Assembly (NCBI RefSeq): GCF_012489685.1
Contig: NC_080046.1
Coordinates: 26,542,223 to 26,606,222, forward strand
Direction of reading: 5' to 3'
Length of the DNA stretch: 64,000 nt
DNA from: Lotus japonicus
Taxonomy: Eukaryota > Streptophyta > Magnoliopsida > Fabales > Fabaceae
The notes under the pieces were generated by a model. That model was not told the origin of the DNA, did no database searches, and saw nothing but the letters and a program-made list of their open reading frames with translations. Every line of letters starts with the position of its first letter. Position 1 is the stretch's first letter. Below, one piece after another: positions 21,458-33,762 of the stretch. Both the position numbers and the translations under genes were made by a program.

Positions 21458-24400
21458 AGTCTGATATGAGATCGTCCTTCGGAAAGCCTCACGATCCCCA
21501 GAAAATTTATGCATGATGCAATATGGTTAACCAAACAACGAATCGTCCTCACCAAGGCACGCGTGTCAGTCGCACTTGGTAACTTTCCTAGTCACTTTGG
21601 CTCACCGTCTCGATGGCCAACCAAACTGCTCAACGAGCAAAGGAATGCATCTCGCACCCAGTGACCTTTCAAGTTACCCTGGCTCACCATCTCGATGGCC
21701 AAACAACTGCTCAGTGATTAGAGGGAATGCTGCCCGCATTCAGTGACTTCTCGTCACAACGGCTCATCCTCTTGATGACCGAACCAACACTTAACAAACC
21801 AGGAGTGACAATTGATCGATGCCTAAAACATTAGCAAGCAAGGTAAGTTACCCTCACCTCTAGTTCCTCCAGATTCACGGTGTAGGTCACGCTCACAAGC
21901 TTGCTCAGTTAAGCCCATGGTTTCCAGAAACGAACCTTAGAGCAAACAAAGCAAAAATCAATCAAAATAAGTCGATACAATCGAAACAATACTAACCAAC
22001 GTTAGACAAAGCTCAAGAAGCTTCAGAGTACAACATTTAGGCACGAATGGAAGAGCTTTCCCCAAATGGATGAGTTTTGACTCGATTCAGGTTTTGTACA
22101 AAAACACTTTATTCGCGAAAACGTGAATAACTCGAGCTACAGAACTCGGAATGACACGAAACCGACGCCAACATTTCAAAAATTGAAAGGGCTACGCTGT
22201 AGCTCAGGTCATACAAGCCCAAAAATTATTTTTGGACACGGTACCATACCAAAAAGGTTTCGGCCACTATCAAAATAGGGTTTCCTGAGCTTTTTCTTCG
22301 ATCTAATTCAATTCCTAGGTATTCTTTGGCGATATCTAGGCCAGGGAAACTCTCAGAAAAATTTAAAATTCGAAATGCGACTTAGGGGTATTTTGGTCAA
22401 GATTTTTAGCTTAGAAATTCAATGTCGGAATTTTGAAAAATAAAATTGATGGGTTTGTCCCTAACGACGTTTATGACAATTAATCCTACTGGCACTAAGC
22501 TCAGTCGAGAGTTTTTAATCCAAAGAAAGAAGCTTTGGTCAGAAAATGGGTATTTTCACAAAATTAAAGCTCTGCGACGATTCGGCGAGATTCGGCGAAT
22601 AACAACTGGATAATCGTACTCTTGGGTTAGTAGAGAAGAGGTTTCGACAGAGAAATCAAGTTATTTGGACAATTTTACAAAATGCTCAAAACTTTGAGCA
22701 CAAAAAGACATAGGGAAAAGCGACAGAATTTACGATCAGAGGTAAGGAATAGCATCAGTACCTCGAGGTCTACGCGTAGCAATGAATGGGGCAACGATCA
22801 GACAAGAATCGGCGAAAAACTCTCCTCCCTTTCTCTCCTCCAAGCTCGCAGCCAAAAATGGGGTTATGGGTTTGAATTTTGGATTTTCAAGCTATTTATA
22901 GAAGATGGAAAACGCGGGAAAATGAAAATTTCGCGATTCCGAATTTTCCTGCGCGTTCCTTTGTGAATTCTAAGATAGATTCTGGCGATAGAGTTCCAGA
23001 ACTCGAAACAGGTTTCTTGGAATTAAAGCAAACGATCCAAAGTCGATGTGGGTCGATTTAACCCGAGAACTACTTTTTGCAGATGATGTCGGATAAGAAA
23101 ACTTCCTTCTGAAGAAAGATTAGAAACATCGAAATAAATCGGTACATGCGTGTGGAATCTTCGTTTGAACCTCCAAATAGAAAAATTCTTCATCGACAGT
23201 TTATTTTAAGGTTCTTGAGCTATCAGGGATTTTGTTTCGGCAAACTTCCGAGAATTAGAATCGGACGTTCGTACATTCTTGGGTTTGGTGTCGATACGCT
23301 TGTCATGGAAAAGAATAAGAGAAATTCTTATATTCCTATGAATATTTTTGAATTTCGTTTCGACAGTGCTTTAAGAGCAGATTAGTCATATACTAACGCT
23401 CTTGCCCTATGCATAAGTGAATAAGGCTCGCGCTATAACTTATATGGAATTTAATACTATTCTTAGTCTTTTCTTGAACTTTCTCCTTCATAAATTTATT
23501 CCATTCGGTAAACACTTGTTCAGGTTTCCTTCATGATACATGGAAACTTAATCGTGAATATGAATTTAATTAATTTATTCTAAGCTTAAAAACTTGGGTC
23601 TCACATCCAAATCGTCACGGTCAAGCTATTCTGAGCACTGGAACTTGGTCTACAGGTTATGGTGATGAGTTTGGTATCAATGGGTGCTGCTATGGAGGTC
23701 TGGAGAACTCGTCGGATTGAAGAACTCGTCGGATTCTGGAAAATGCTCGCCGGAGTTGCAAGGTCTTCTGGGTTTTGAGCTTTCCTTGCTCAAAGTTTGA
23801 CAAAAGTAACCCTGATTGAATCCTTACCTTCTCAGAAACTCAATGAATAAAAAAGTGCACTCTAACACACTAATTTGAGAGAATCGAAGGGGAGAAGTTC
23901 TTGATGCTCTCCTCGGGGTTCCTCTCTTTCTGGGCTCTCTGGTCACTCTTGGATTGCTCTGAGACTTGGAATGGAAAGCTGATGACTTAAGGGCTTCAGA
24001 ATGGTCCATTATATAAGCTGAAAGCTAGTAATTTTTGAAAACCATGTTTAAGCTCTAATCCTAGTTGCACCACCTATGGAATTGCATGCAATCTGATTAT
24101 CACAAGGTTCTAGAAGCTGCTGCAGGTCTGATCACGTCCAAGCTTCATTCATGAGGGGTTTATGGGAACTAGAAGCCATCATGGAGCTTACTATTGATGA
24201 ATAGTAACCTAAGGCACCAGTTGGCCAATTTTTTTATTCTGTCTTCAAGTCGGGACAAAATGGCTACTATGCTTCATCATTTCTGCAGCTAAGGGTTTTA
24301 TAGTAGTGTATTTCCTCTCTAAATGCTTAATACCAACATATCTTATGTACTAGGTTTGGTTCATTGGTCCGATTATCGATCGATCTGAGACAGTGTATCT

Positions 24401-24778
24401 CTGCTGTCAAGAGATTCGATCAGAGTAGCTTCCTATCCTCATCTACTCGAGTTGCTCATCTAAATGGGAGTCATGACGACCATGTCTTTGGTACTTTTGA
24501 TTATCGGTTTGATCTAATCGACATACCGACTTTCTCTCATCGCATCGTAAATCGTGTACAAAAATTAGGTCACACATATGCACACAAGCATACACATACA
24601 TGTATATAATATATATATATATATCTATCTATTTATACTTACTCATGTTCAGTCAGAGTTCTAATCTTAGTTTATTCCTAGTTCTAAGGTTAAGTTATCA
24701 ACTAATGGTCATCGCCTGATTGATTAGAGTGTGGGATGTTACAACCTAGTCCCAAACTATTTGTAAACCAACACATAC

Positions 24779-26047
24779 TTATATATGCGGAGCTCCAGCT
24801 ACATATTTCCACCTCTAGCCGCAAATGGCGTTGTGACAATTCAATGAATTCATGTTCTGTGTCGAGGAATCACAAAGAGCACCAAGAGAGCACGACGAGA
24901 GTAAGAATATGATTAAACCAGACAAACAAAGCTTCCAAAACGAAAATGCCAATAAAAGGCCATTCAGAGTGATGTTAAAAGGAAGAAACTAAATAATGCA
25001 CTTTTTTCACATAATTAAACAAACCAGCTGCAGATATATCTCGTTGATGCAACGCAATTAGAACTTAATTACTGGTAGCCCGTCAATTAATTATACGTAC
25101 ATAAAATGAAAGGATGTTAAATCAAGGTCTCGCGTAGGCCAGAGGCCTACAAAATTGTTGAAGCCACTGGAAGTTAGTTAGAAAGCACATTCATTTTTAA
25201 GCTTTTATGAGCAAAGTGTTGATAAAAGTTGAGCCAACATCATGTGGCCGAAAACTACTAACTTTTTCCGCTTGGTTTCACACATGAAATGAGAACATGG
25301 AAGAAGCATACTTTAACTAGCTACCATACATCACATGTCCAATGCTGCCACTTTCAAATTAGCTATTAGATTGATGATTATTGTCATGAATAAAGCATCA
25401 CAAAAATTTAAACCTCTAGGTTAAGAAATTAAACATAAAAGATTTTTATATTATTTTATAACACACTTAATCATACAACAGCCAATTAGGCTTCAAGCGT
25501 AAAGAATGTAACAGTCACATACCTTGTGCTAATGTGGAAGAAAATTTGAATGGGTTTCCAAGAACAAGTTGTTCCCGACTCGAACAGGATTGCCTCCAAA
25601 TGAGAATATCTGTCTTCACCAATAAAAAGGAAGGAATGTGGTTTAAATACGAGCAACATGGAGCTACCTTTTAATTTAGTGTTATATAAAAAATGGAAGG
25701 GGAGATTAAAAATAGAGTTTTTTTTTTTTAGAAAAAGTAAAAATAGAGACTTATTACATGATTGTTAAATCTATATATGAGAATGAGGTGGGTAACGAGT
25801 TGATAGAAACAAAAATGCTTCAAGTTATAGTGGATAGACATAGTAAGGTTGCACATTACAATAAATTTTTATTTGAGTAAAAAATTAGTATTGGTTTTGA
25901 CGCGGGAATAAGAATTGGTACCCCTTCTTGGAATTGATCCCTCACTTATTTTCTAAAAAATTCAAAATTGCCCCATGTTTTAACACCCCCATCCCTTTTT
26001 CTCCCTTTCCCGAACCTTCACTTTCTCTGCAGTGCATCACGTTCCTC
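24779..26047. other. Intergenic DNA, nothing recognised
   Basis: AT-rich sequence between the nested solo LTRs and the Tekay-type element, with no frame, inverted repeat or LTR end that I can support. Confidence 0.5.
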
Positions 26048-26488
26048 ATCACTGTAACACCCCGATTTCCAGGTGTCACTTAAGTAACTAAAAATAAACT
26101 TTACGCGGAAAACATGTATTTTTTTTTCGTTCGATTCCTTTTAATTTTAAGCGATAGAAAATAAAGACAAAACCCATCAACTAAACTAACTGATGTACAC
26201 ATATATACATGTACAACCTCAGCTGCACGCCAACGTCACGCGCACTCGCAGTGACTCCAAAGTAGTGTGCCCGTAGGCAAATATATACAGATCCAGAAGT
26301 GTAAGTAAAAGTATCAAAAGTACAGTCATCCAAGAGAAAGTCAGCCCCAAAATGGCCTCAACACAAGACCCCTATAGTCCGACAGACTCTCTGTGATCCT
26401 CAGCAAGAGAACCACACAAAAAGCCATGCATCGGGAACCTACCCTGTCCCAAAAGTAAGACGAATCAGAGCTCTACACAAAATATGAC

Positions 26489-27872
26489 TGATGACCCTAG
26501 TTTAGTAGTGTTTTTAGGGTCATTTCTTAGTTAGTTTTGAGTCTTTTTGTTGAGTCTCATGTAGTGTTTCATGCATTCTCATGCATTTTTATCTTTACTT
26601 GTGTTTTTACTTTGTTTTGGTAATTTCATAGTTTTATAGGGACCTTTCATGCATTTTAAGTAAGTTTAGGACTTGCATATCTTTTCTACTTGAATTGAGG
26701 GTCTTTTATGCTAATAAACTCTTGGAAATCCTAGATATTTTCCTTGCTTTGTTCCCAAGCAGCTAGGTCTGAAAACTGAATAAGAAAGAAGGTCAAGAGG
26801 CTTGGAGAATTGAAGGGAGGCATAAAGGGGAGTTAAGAAGAAGGTCAAGAAGCTTTCTAGCATGTAGAGAGCGCTCAGGCGCTCGTGTTGAGCGCCTGAG
26901 CGCCAATTGGATCAATGTTTACATGATGCTAGAAAGGAATTGGCGCCTGAGCGCTCCTGTTGAGCGCCTAAGCGCCAATTACCTTCCATAGAGCTTGTTT
27001 TGGCTTGGAATTGGCGCTCAGGCGTGCTTAATTGGCGCCTGAGCGCCCAGACTCGACTGTTTTGCCTATAAATAGGCTTTTTGTCATTTCTTTTGTAACC
27101 TTTTGTCATTTTATCATATTTCAATAAGTTAGAAGAGAGGGTTTGGATTCTAGAGCTTGAGGAGCTTCCTCCAAGTCCTATGATCCAGGTTTTGTCTTTC
27201 TTTTCTTGTATGGATTTCATAGCCATGTTTGGCTAAACCCCTTTTGCTTTGGGTTCTTTGTAAGACTTATGATGTTTTAATCTTAATTCCTATTTCTATT
27301 CATGAATCCTCTGAGTAAACCCTTGAATCCCATATCCATGCTTTATGTTTCAAGTTAGAACATGTGCTAGCTTTATACTTTTCTATAATAGAACGGAAGT
27401 TTGTTATAGATTAGGGACTTGTTGTGGGATTACCTCTTCTATACTTGCTACTAGGAATAGAGGAAGGGTTGGGGTTTGTTGGCCTGAATTGCATGCTTAA
27501 TGCCTTTAGCAAATGTTTAGGTTATCAAGGAATTGTGCCTATCTTTTGGCTTGAGAGGATTGTCTATGCGAGGCATCGATAGATGATTGATTAGGCTAGA
27601 ACATCAAGGAAAGACTCAGAGTTTTGTGGATAGAATAGGTTGATTAGAACTGAATTAGTTAAGCAAGAACCCAAGGCATCCTCACCATTGTTCTCACACA
27701 CTTATATTTCAATTGCTTGTTAATTAGTCACCTAAACAATCAACCTTTAAAACTGAATTTTATTCGCTTTTTAACCTTGAACTTGACTCTTAAACTGAAT
27801 TCACATTCCAATTCCCTGTGGTTCGATAAATTAAAACCCGGAGATATCTGTGCAGTTGCAGATTGACCAACA
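26489..27872 (+). repeat. 5' LTR of the Athila-type element
   Basis: TGATGACCCTAG to TTGACCAACA, 1384 bp. TATAAATA at 27067-27074 inside a perfect GCCTATAAATAGGC palindrome. Three GC-rich hairpins precede it. Confidence 0.92.
26869..27053. promoter_or_regulatory. Cluster of GCGCTCAGGCGC hairpins upstream of the TATA box
   Basis: Three inverted pairs of a 12-14 bp motif: GCGCTCAGGCGCTC / GAGCGCCTGAGCGC with a 5-bp loop (about 26874-26905), a second pair with AATTGGCGC outer arms, and GGCGCTCAGGCG / CGCCTGAGCGCC just before the TATA box. The same cluster is in the other LTR (about 32154-32335). Transcription-factor sites or RNA/DNA hairpins are both possible. Confidence 0.65.
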
Positions 27873-27878
27873 AGTTTT

Positions 27879-27895
27879 TGGCGCCGTTGCCGGGG
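27879..27895 (+). promoter_or_regulatory. Primer-binding site, tRNA-Asp type (Athila)
   Basis: TGGCGCCGTTGCCGGGG six bases after the LTR, the site shared by Athila elements. Confidence 0.88.
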
Positions 27896-28017
27896 AATTG
27901 TTTGTGGTTTTTGGTTTAAGTTTTTAGTTTGTGGTTTTATTTTTTTTGTTTTTATCTTTGTCTAGAATTTGTGCTACTAATCTTTCTCTGTTTGAGTGTT
28001 ACACTTTCAGATTAGTC

Positions 28018-30417
28018 ATGGGTTGCCGTATGACGGAGGAGGAGATTGAAGCCCACATTGAGGCGAGAATCCAAGAGGGGATCACCCTCCGGTTACAAGA
28101 ACAAGAAGTTGAGAATGCCAACCGGTCTCTACGAGAACTCACTTCAGCTACTATGAGTTATGATTATCCCGGGAGTATTGTCTTTCCCGAGGGAGTTGGA
28201 AACTTTGAGTTGAGACCGGCATTCATCAACTTGGTGAGCCAAAGCCAATATGGTGGAGGTTCCTCAGAAGATCCTCATGCTCATATGGAGAGGTTCATCC
28301 GTAATTGCAACACTTATCGAGTGAGCAATGTTTCATCGGAAGCAATTCGGTTGAGCCTATTTCCATTTTCGTTAAAGGATGCGGCTGAGGATTGGCTAAA
28401 TTCACAACCTCAAGGGAGAATCACTACTTGGGAAGACCTAGCAGAAAAATTCACAACAAGGTTCTTCCCAAAAGCTCTTTTGAGGAAATTGAAAAAAGAC
28501 ATCATGAATTTTGTGCAAACCGTTGAAGAGAATCTCTATGAAGCTTGGGAGCGCTTCAAGAAGCTCTTGAGGAAATGCCCTCAACACAATCTCACCCAAG
28601 CTTAATTGGTTGCAACATTTTATGATGGTCTACAGTACTCTTGGAGGTTTAGTTTGGACGCGGCTTCTAATGGGGAGTTCGATGCTCTTCCCCCACAAGC
28701 GGGGTATGACTTAATAGAAAAGATGGCAGCGAGAGCCATGAACTCTGAAAATGATCACCAAACCCGAAGGAGTAAGTTTGAAGTGTAAGCTTATGACAAG
28801 CTCTTGGCCTCCAACAAGCAACTCACCGAACAAGTGGCGGAGATTCGAATGCATATTAAGGAGACCAAGGCTATTGGTGCAAGAATGACTTGTGTGGAGT
28901 GCAAGTCTTGTCGTGGACCTCATGTTAGTAACTTGTGTACTGTCAATGCTGAGAGCAATGAAGCCAAAGATATAGCTCAAGGAAGCATAGTTCCTTCCTC
29001 AAATCATGAACCTCTTGTCCAAACACAAGTTCTTGGAAAGGTGAATTGCAAGAGGAGCTTAGAGGAGCTATTGGAGAGTTGCATCAACCGCATGAACAAC
29101 AACCATAAGAAACAAGAGGCGGCTATCAAGAACTTGGAGAACCAACTTGGCCAGCTAGCCAAGCAAATTGCCGAAAGGCCTCAAGGTAAATTTCCTTCCG
29201 ATACTATCCCCAATCCCGAACAAGAAAATTCTGCTGTTGTTACCACTAGGAGTGGGAGAGTGTTACATGAGTTAAAAAAGAAAGTAGAGGGAGAAAAAAG
29301 TGAGAAGATAGTTGAGGAGGAAGTGAGTATTCCTATTAAAACTAGAGTGATGAATGATCCTATTCCTGAACTTAGCAAAGTTCCATTTCCTAAAGCATTG
29401 GCTAAAAAGAATTTGGATAAAAAGTTTTCAAAATTTATGGATGTTTTTAAGAAACTCCATATTGATATCCCTTTTTCCGATGCTTTAGAACAAATGCCTA
29501 TCTATGCTAAGTTCATGACGGACATTTTAAATAAGAGAAGGAAGTTGAGTGAGGTTGATGAAACTATCATGATGACCGAGGAGTGTAGTGCCATTTTGCA
29601 AAGGAAAATGCCTAAGAAGAGAAGGGATCCCGGGAGTTTTACTATCCCAGTGGAGATTGAGGGGTTGACTGTTGTTGAAGCCTTGTGTGATTTGGGAGCG
29701 AGCATCAACTTGATGCCGCTTAGCATGTTTAGAAGGTTGAATTTAGGAGAGGTCACCCCTACCATGCTCTCCTTACAAATGGCAGACCGATCCCTAAAAA
29801 CACCTTATGGGATCATTGAAGATGTGATGGTTAAGGTTGATAAGTATGTGTTCCCAGTTGATTTTGTGGTGCTAGACATGGAGGAGGATGCTAAGATTCC
29901 TCTCATTCTAGGCCGACCCTTCTTAGCCACTGGCAGGGCTAAAATTGATGTTGATAAAGGTCAGCTCATTCTCAGAGTTGGTGAGGACAAGGTAAGATTT
30001 TCGGTTTTCAATTCTAATTTGCAAACTAACATTAATGATGGTTTTGTTTGTGATATGATCAAAAGCTTGTCCAGGCCTTCAAGGGAGACCCCCAAGGTAA
30101 GTGAAAAAGATGTTGAGCTTAATAAAGCTCTCATCAAGCTTGTTAGTGAAAACAAGTATGGGGGGTCTAAAGATGAGAATTTCCAAGCCCACACGGCCCG
30201 ATTCACTCAAGCTAGTCACCTTGTAAAGATGGAAGGTGTGACTAGTGATGAGCTCATGATTAAGCTCTTCCATCACTCCTTGAAAGGGGGAGCAAGGATT
30301 TGGTACGATGGTTTAGATGATACCCCATATTGGGAGGAGTTTTTCCAAAAAATTTGTGCAAGGTTCCTACCTTGCTCATGTGGTAAGAAGTGTGATGGTA
30401 AGGAATTTCCTTCCTAA
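28018..30417 (+). pseudogene. Athila gag-protease followed by a second gag-like module
   Basis: One frame of 800 codons from ATG at 28018, broken by TAA at 28603-28605 and 28786-28788. Codons about 60-195 are the gag core (SQSQYGGGSSEDPHAHMERF, SLKDAAEDWLNSQ, EKFTTRFFPK). Then comes FYDGL and a linker with a CVECKSCRGPHVSNLC knuckle-like motif (C-x2-C-x4-H-x4-C, about codon 292). Codons about 540-640 are the Athila-type protease with CDLGASINLMP (Asp 558), GRPFLATGRAKIDV. Codons about 709-790 resemble gag again: VSENKYGG, AHTARF, SLKGGARIWYDGL, FFQKICARFLP, in the same order as in the first copy. RT does not follow. The protease-plus-second-gag part (28804-30417) is itself open for 537 codons. 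Confidence 0.85.
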
Positions 30418-31772
30418 CATCAAAGGAAGGAGAGTCCACCTAGGACTATAACTTAGGGTTGCTTGGGAGACAACCCAAGTCTTGTTTTATTTTGCTTGTT
30501 TGTTTGTTGCATTTTGCAGGGAATGAGAGCCTGAATTTTGGAGTAGGAGGTGTGTCTAAGGCCTCCATGGTAACTTGTAAAGGAGGTCGACTCTTTCCCT
30601 TAGTTTAGCTCATGCATTTTTACATATTTTTCTTTTGTAGCTTTTATTTTTCTTTTATTCATGCATTGTTTTGTTACAGTCGTTTTTGGGTCTTTACTTC
30701 TCTATACTCACATGTTTTTGCCCGTAGTTATGCTCTCTAACATGTTGCTAGTTTTGAAAATATTTTTGTGAATACTTGCGTTTTCTTTTGGGGATGAGTG
30801 ATTGCATGCTTTGGGGAAGAGAGGAGGAGACTTCGGTCTTCCGAGTGTTTCTTAAGGATAGAGTTGGTGTGAGTTCATAAGGGCCCATCTTAGGCCCTTC
30901 ACCATAAATTTTCTCTGGAGGATCCTGACTCACTTGTACTTCTTGGTTCTGTATTGATTTCACTCTTTGCATGCTTTGTGATACTTGTACAATTCTTGAG
31001 ACTTGTAGGTTTTTGAGCCTCAGAGTTTGTTGGCTTGAACATTTGTCCCTAGTTGTCCCTTTTGAGCCAATTGAAGATTTCTTTGTTAGCTAAATGATTG
31101 GGATGGATGATAGGTTGGATTTTTGGGGAGTGTTGGTCCTTGCATTGTGTTGGAGCTAGTAATTAAAGTTGGGAATGTCTCTTGCCCCAAATGTAAAAAA
31201 AGAAGAAAAAGAAAAAGAAAAAAAAGACTCCTACTCAAGTTGGAGTTGAAAAAAAAGAAAAAATAGAAGAAAATAAAGTTGAAAAAGGGGTCAAGAGACT
31301 TGTGCTAAAAAAGTTTGCTGTTAAAGCTCCGGGGTTACTAATAGGACCACACTCAAGATGCTTGAAGCTCTAGCCTTCCTTAGGGACCAACCACCTTGTA
31401 CTTCACCAAGCCAACATTTCAACCCTTTGAAAGTCTCTTTGAATTTGTGCATGTTTGATCTTTGTTGCTCTTGAGTGAATGATATCCACAACCTATGAAC
31501 TGCTTGTGTGCTCAGTGCACTAAATATATATCTCATCCTAGGAATTTTAGATCTATATGCTTCTCATGATGGACTCTACACTCTCCTTTATCTAAAAGTT
31601 GCATGAAGTGGATTGTTGTGTCTTTCTTTTGGAACCAGTTGTAGTTGCTAATTCCCCCGGTTTTGTGATAAGTATTCGTTGTTGGGCACTTGTTTTGGGA
31701 GCATTTCTTGCGCTTGAGGGCAAGCGAGTGTTTTTTACGATCGAGGGCGAGCTGTCGTTGAGTATAGTGGTG
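30418..31772 (+). other. Non-coding 3' region of the Athila-type element
   Basis: No RT, integrase or env-like frame can be read. A-rich purine tract at about 31196-31275. The expected purine tract directly before the 3' LTR is poor (AGTATAGTGGTG). Confidence 0.7.
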
Positions 31773-33154
31773 TGATGACCCTAGTTTAGTAGTGTTTTTA
31801 GGGTCATTTCTTAGTTAGTTTTGAGTCTTTTTGTTGAGTCTCATGTAGTGTTTCATGCATTCTCATGCATTTTTATCTTTATTTGTGTTTTTACTTTGTT
31901 TTGGTAATTTCATAGTTTTATAGGGACCTTTCATGCATTTTAAGTAAGTTTAGGACTTGCATATCTTTTCTACTTGAATTGAGGGTCTTTTATGCTAATA
32001 AACTCTTGGAAATCCTAGATATTTTCCTTGCTTTGTTCCCAAGCAGCTAGGTCTGAAAACTGAAGAAGAAAGAAGGTCAAGAGGCTTGGAGAATTGAAGG
32101 GAGGCATAAAGGGGAGTTAAGAAGAAGGTCAAGAAGCTTTCTAGCATGTAGAGAGCGCTCAGGCGCTCGTGTTGAGCGCCTGAGCTCCAATTGGATCAAT
32201 GTTTACATGATGCTAGAAAGGAATTGGCGCCTGAGCGCTCCTGTTGAGCGCCTGAGCGCCAATTACCTTCCAGAGAGCTTGTTTTGGCTTGGAATTGGCG
32301 CTCAGGCGTGCTTAATTGGCGCCTGAGCGCCCAGACTCGACTGTTTTGCCTATAAATAGGCTTTTTGTCATTTCTTTTGTAACCTTTTGTCATTTTATCA
32401 TATTTCAATAAGTTAGAAGAGAGGGTTTGGATTCTAGAGCTTGAGGAGCTTCGTCCAAGTCCTATGATCCAGGTTTTGTCTTTCTTTTCTTGTATGGATT
32501 TCATAGCCATGTTTGGCTAAACCCCTTTTGCTTTGGGTTCTTTGTAAGACTTATGATGTTTTAATCTTAATTCCTATTTCTATTCATGAATCCTCTGAGT
32601 AAACCCTTGAATCCCATATCCATGCTTTATGTTAAGTTAGAACATGTGCTAGCTTTATACTTTTCTATAATAGAACGGAAGTTTGTTATAGATTAGGGAC
32701 TTGTTGTGGGATTACCTCTTCTATACTTGCTACTAGGAATAGAGGAAGGGTTGAGGTTTGTTGGCCTGAATTGCATGCTTAATGCCTTTAGCAAATGTTT
32801 AGGTTATCAAGGAATTGTGCCTATCTTTTGGCTTGAGAGGATTGTCTATGCGAGGCATCGATAGATGATTGATTAGGCTAGAACATCAAGGAAAGACTCA
32901 GAGTTTTGTGGATTGAATAGGTAGATTAGAACTGAATTAGTTAAGCAAGAACCCAAGGCATCCTCACCATTGTTCTCACACACTTATATTTCAATTGCTT
33001 GTTAATTAGTCACCTAAACAATCAACCTTTAAAACTGAATTTTATTCGCTTTTTAACCTTGAACTTGACTCTTAAACTGAATTCACATTCCAATTCCCTG
33101 TGGTTCGATAAATTAAAACCCGGAGATATCTGTGCACTTGCAGATTGACCAATA
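31773..33154 (+). repeat. 3' LTR of the Athila-type element
   Basis: 1382 bp, TATAAATA at 32351-32358, ends ACCAATA instead of ACCAACA. Confidence 0.92.
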
Positions 33155-33159
33155 ATGAC

Positions 33160-33388
33160 GCCTGCCTAAACTTACCCTCCCATTACTGCTCACATAACCG
33201 AGTCCACAGCAAACTGAAGACGGCAAGTTGAAGCTCAGCTCCATGCGTCGTAGAACTCCCTCCGTCAGACGTCCACGCTCGTCAGTCCGGTCCTCGAACT
33301 CAAACCTGATCCCCCCCGAGGGAGAGACCATCGAAACCCAAACCGCCAACGACATCTGGCAGCAGGCCGACCGCCCAAACACAAACAT
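33160..33388 (-). pseudogene. LTR-encoded open frame, cut by the Athila insertion
   Basis: On the minus strand GAGTTGACCCTAGCGCC leads into MFVFGRSACCQMSLAVWVSM, then SPSGGIRFEFEDRTDERG and EGVLRRMELSFNLPSSV. The second ATG follows GCCAG. The frame matches the LTR frame at 57110-57589 at amino-acid level. The Athila element begins right after HCGLGYVSSNGR-like residues, so the C-terminus lies across the insertion, up to 26488. Function unknown. Confidence 0.65.
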
Positions 33389-33762
33389 GAAACCAAAGCC
33401 AAGGCGCTAGGGTCAACTCACGGAAATAAGTAATTATACACGCAACATGTGATTGGGGTATAGATATATATATGTTTATATATATATATATATATTAATA
33501 ATCCTAGCATGTTATTGGCTCTAACAATGCTTCAATAATTCAAACAGCATACCATCCCAGTCAGAGTGAATGTATGCGTGAAATGCAATTCAATATGATC
33601 CGGATAGTTGTTTGGGATGGGCACTATCGAGTCAGTCCTAACACCGGCCTAGTGTTTAACCATTTCCGCTCGGGTGTCGCTTACAAACCCATGCATAGTC
33701 GGAGCAGCCCGCTATGCCGAAGATACACCCAGGTGTTCTTCGATGAAGGCAGTTCCCCAACC

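Larger units (their letters stand above)
20400..23605 (-). mobile_element. Inner solo LTR (3.2 kb), Tekay-type
   Basis: Starts TGTAACACCCCGATTTTCG and ends TGGGTCTCACA. TCCAA flanks both sides (20395-20399 and 23606-23610). The first bases match the LTR ends at 26053 and 40173 and, reversed, the LTR end at 58076. A minus-strand TATA (plus-strand GCTATTTATAGA, about 22893-22904) and a conserved CCTCGAGGTA-like splice-donor context (about 22760) lie where they do in the other family members. Confidence 0.88.
17425..24743 (-). mobile_element. Middle solo LTR (~4.1 kb), Tekay-type
   Basis: Starts TGTGGTGTCCCCC and ends GGGATGTTACA, with ACCTA on both sides (17420-17424 and 24744-24748). After removing the inner insertion it is about 4108 bp. 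Orientation is minus by comparison with the Tekay-type LTRs (TGTAAC...GGTCTTACA on the plus strand when reversed) and by a minus-strand TATATAA near 24010. Length equals that of the young element at 54059. No interior remains, so recombination between its LTRs is inferred. Confidence 0.82.
16653..24773 (+). mobile_element. Outer solo LTR (797 bp) split by a nested insertion
   Basis: Starts TGTTGG at 16653 and ends CCAACA at 24773, perfect inverted ends. CATAC flanks both sides (16648-16652 and 24774-24778). Its own sequence is 16653-17424 plus 24749-24773, about 797 bp; everything between is younger insertion. TATAAATA at 17103-17110 and the CA-rich leader after it are consistent with an LTR promoter on the plus strand. 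The LTR family (copia- or gypsy-type) cannot be told without an interior. Confidence 0.85.
26489..33154 (+). mobile_element. Athila-type Ty3/gypsy element, gag-protease only
   Basis: LTRs 26489-27872 and 31773-33154 and duplication ATGAC (26484-26488, 33155-33159). The interior of 3.9 kb holds a tRNA-Asp-type primer site, a gag-protease frame and a long non-coding 3' part. RT, RNase H and integrase are missing, so the copy is non-autonomous. About twelve substitutions separate the 1.38-kb LTRs by eye. The terminal CA of the right LTR is TA. It inserted within the LTR coding island of the host chromovirus. Confidence 0.93.

Noticed and set aside
26912..27226. 104-codon minus-strand frame, repeated at 32196-32510
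   Set aside because: Antisense shadow within the Athila LTR across promoter hairpins; repeated only because LTRs are duplicated.
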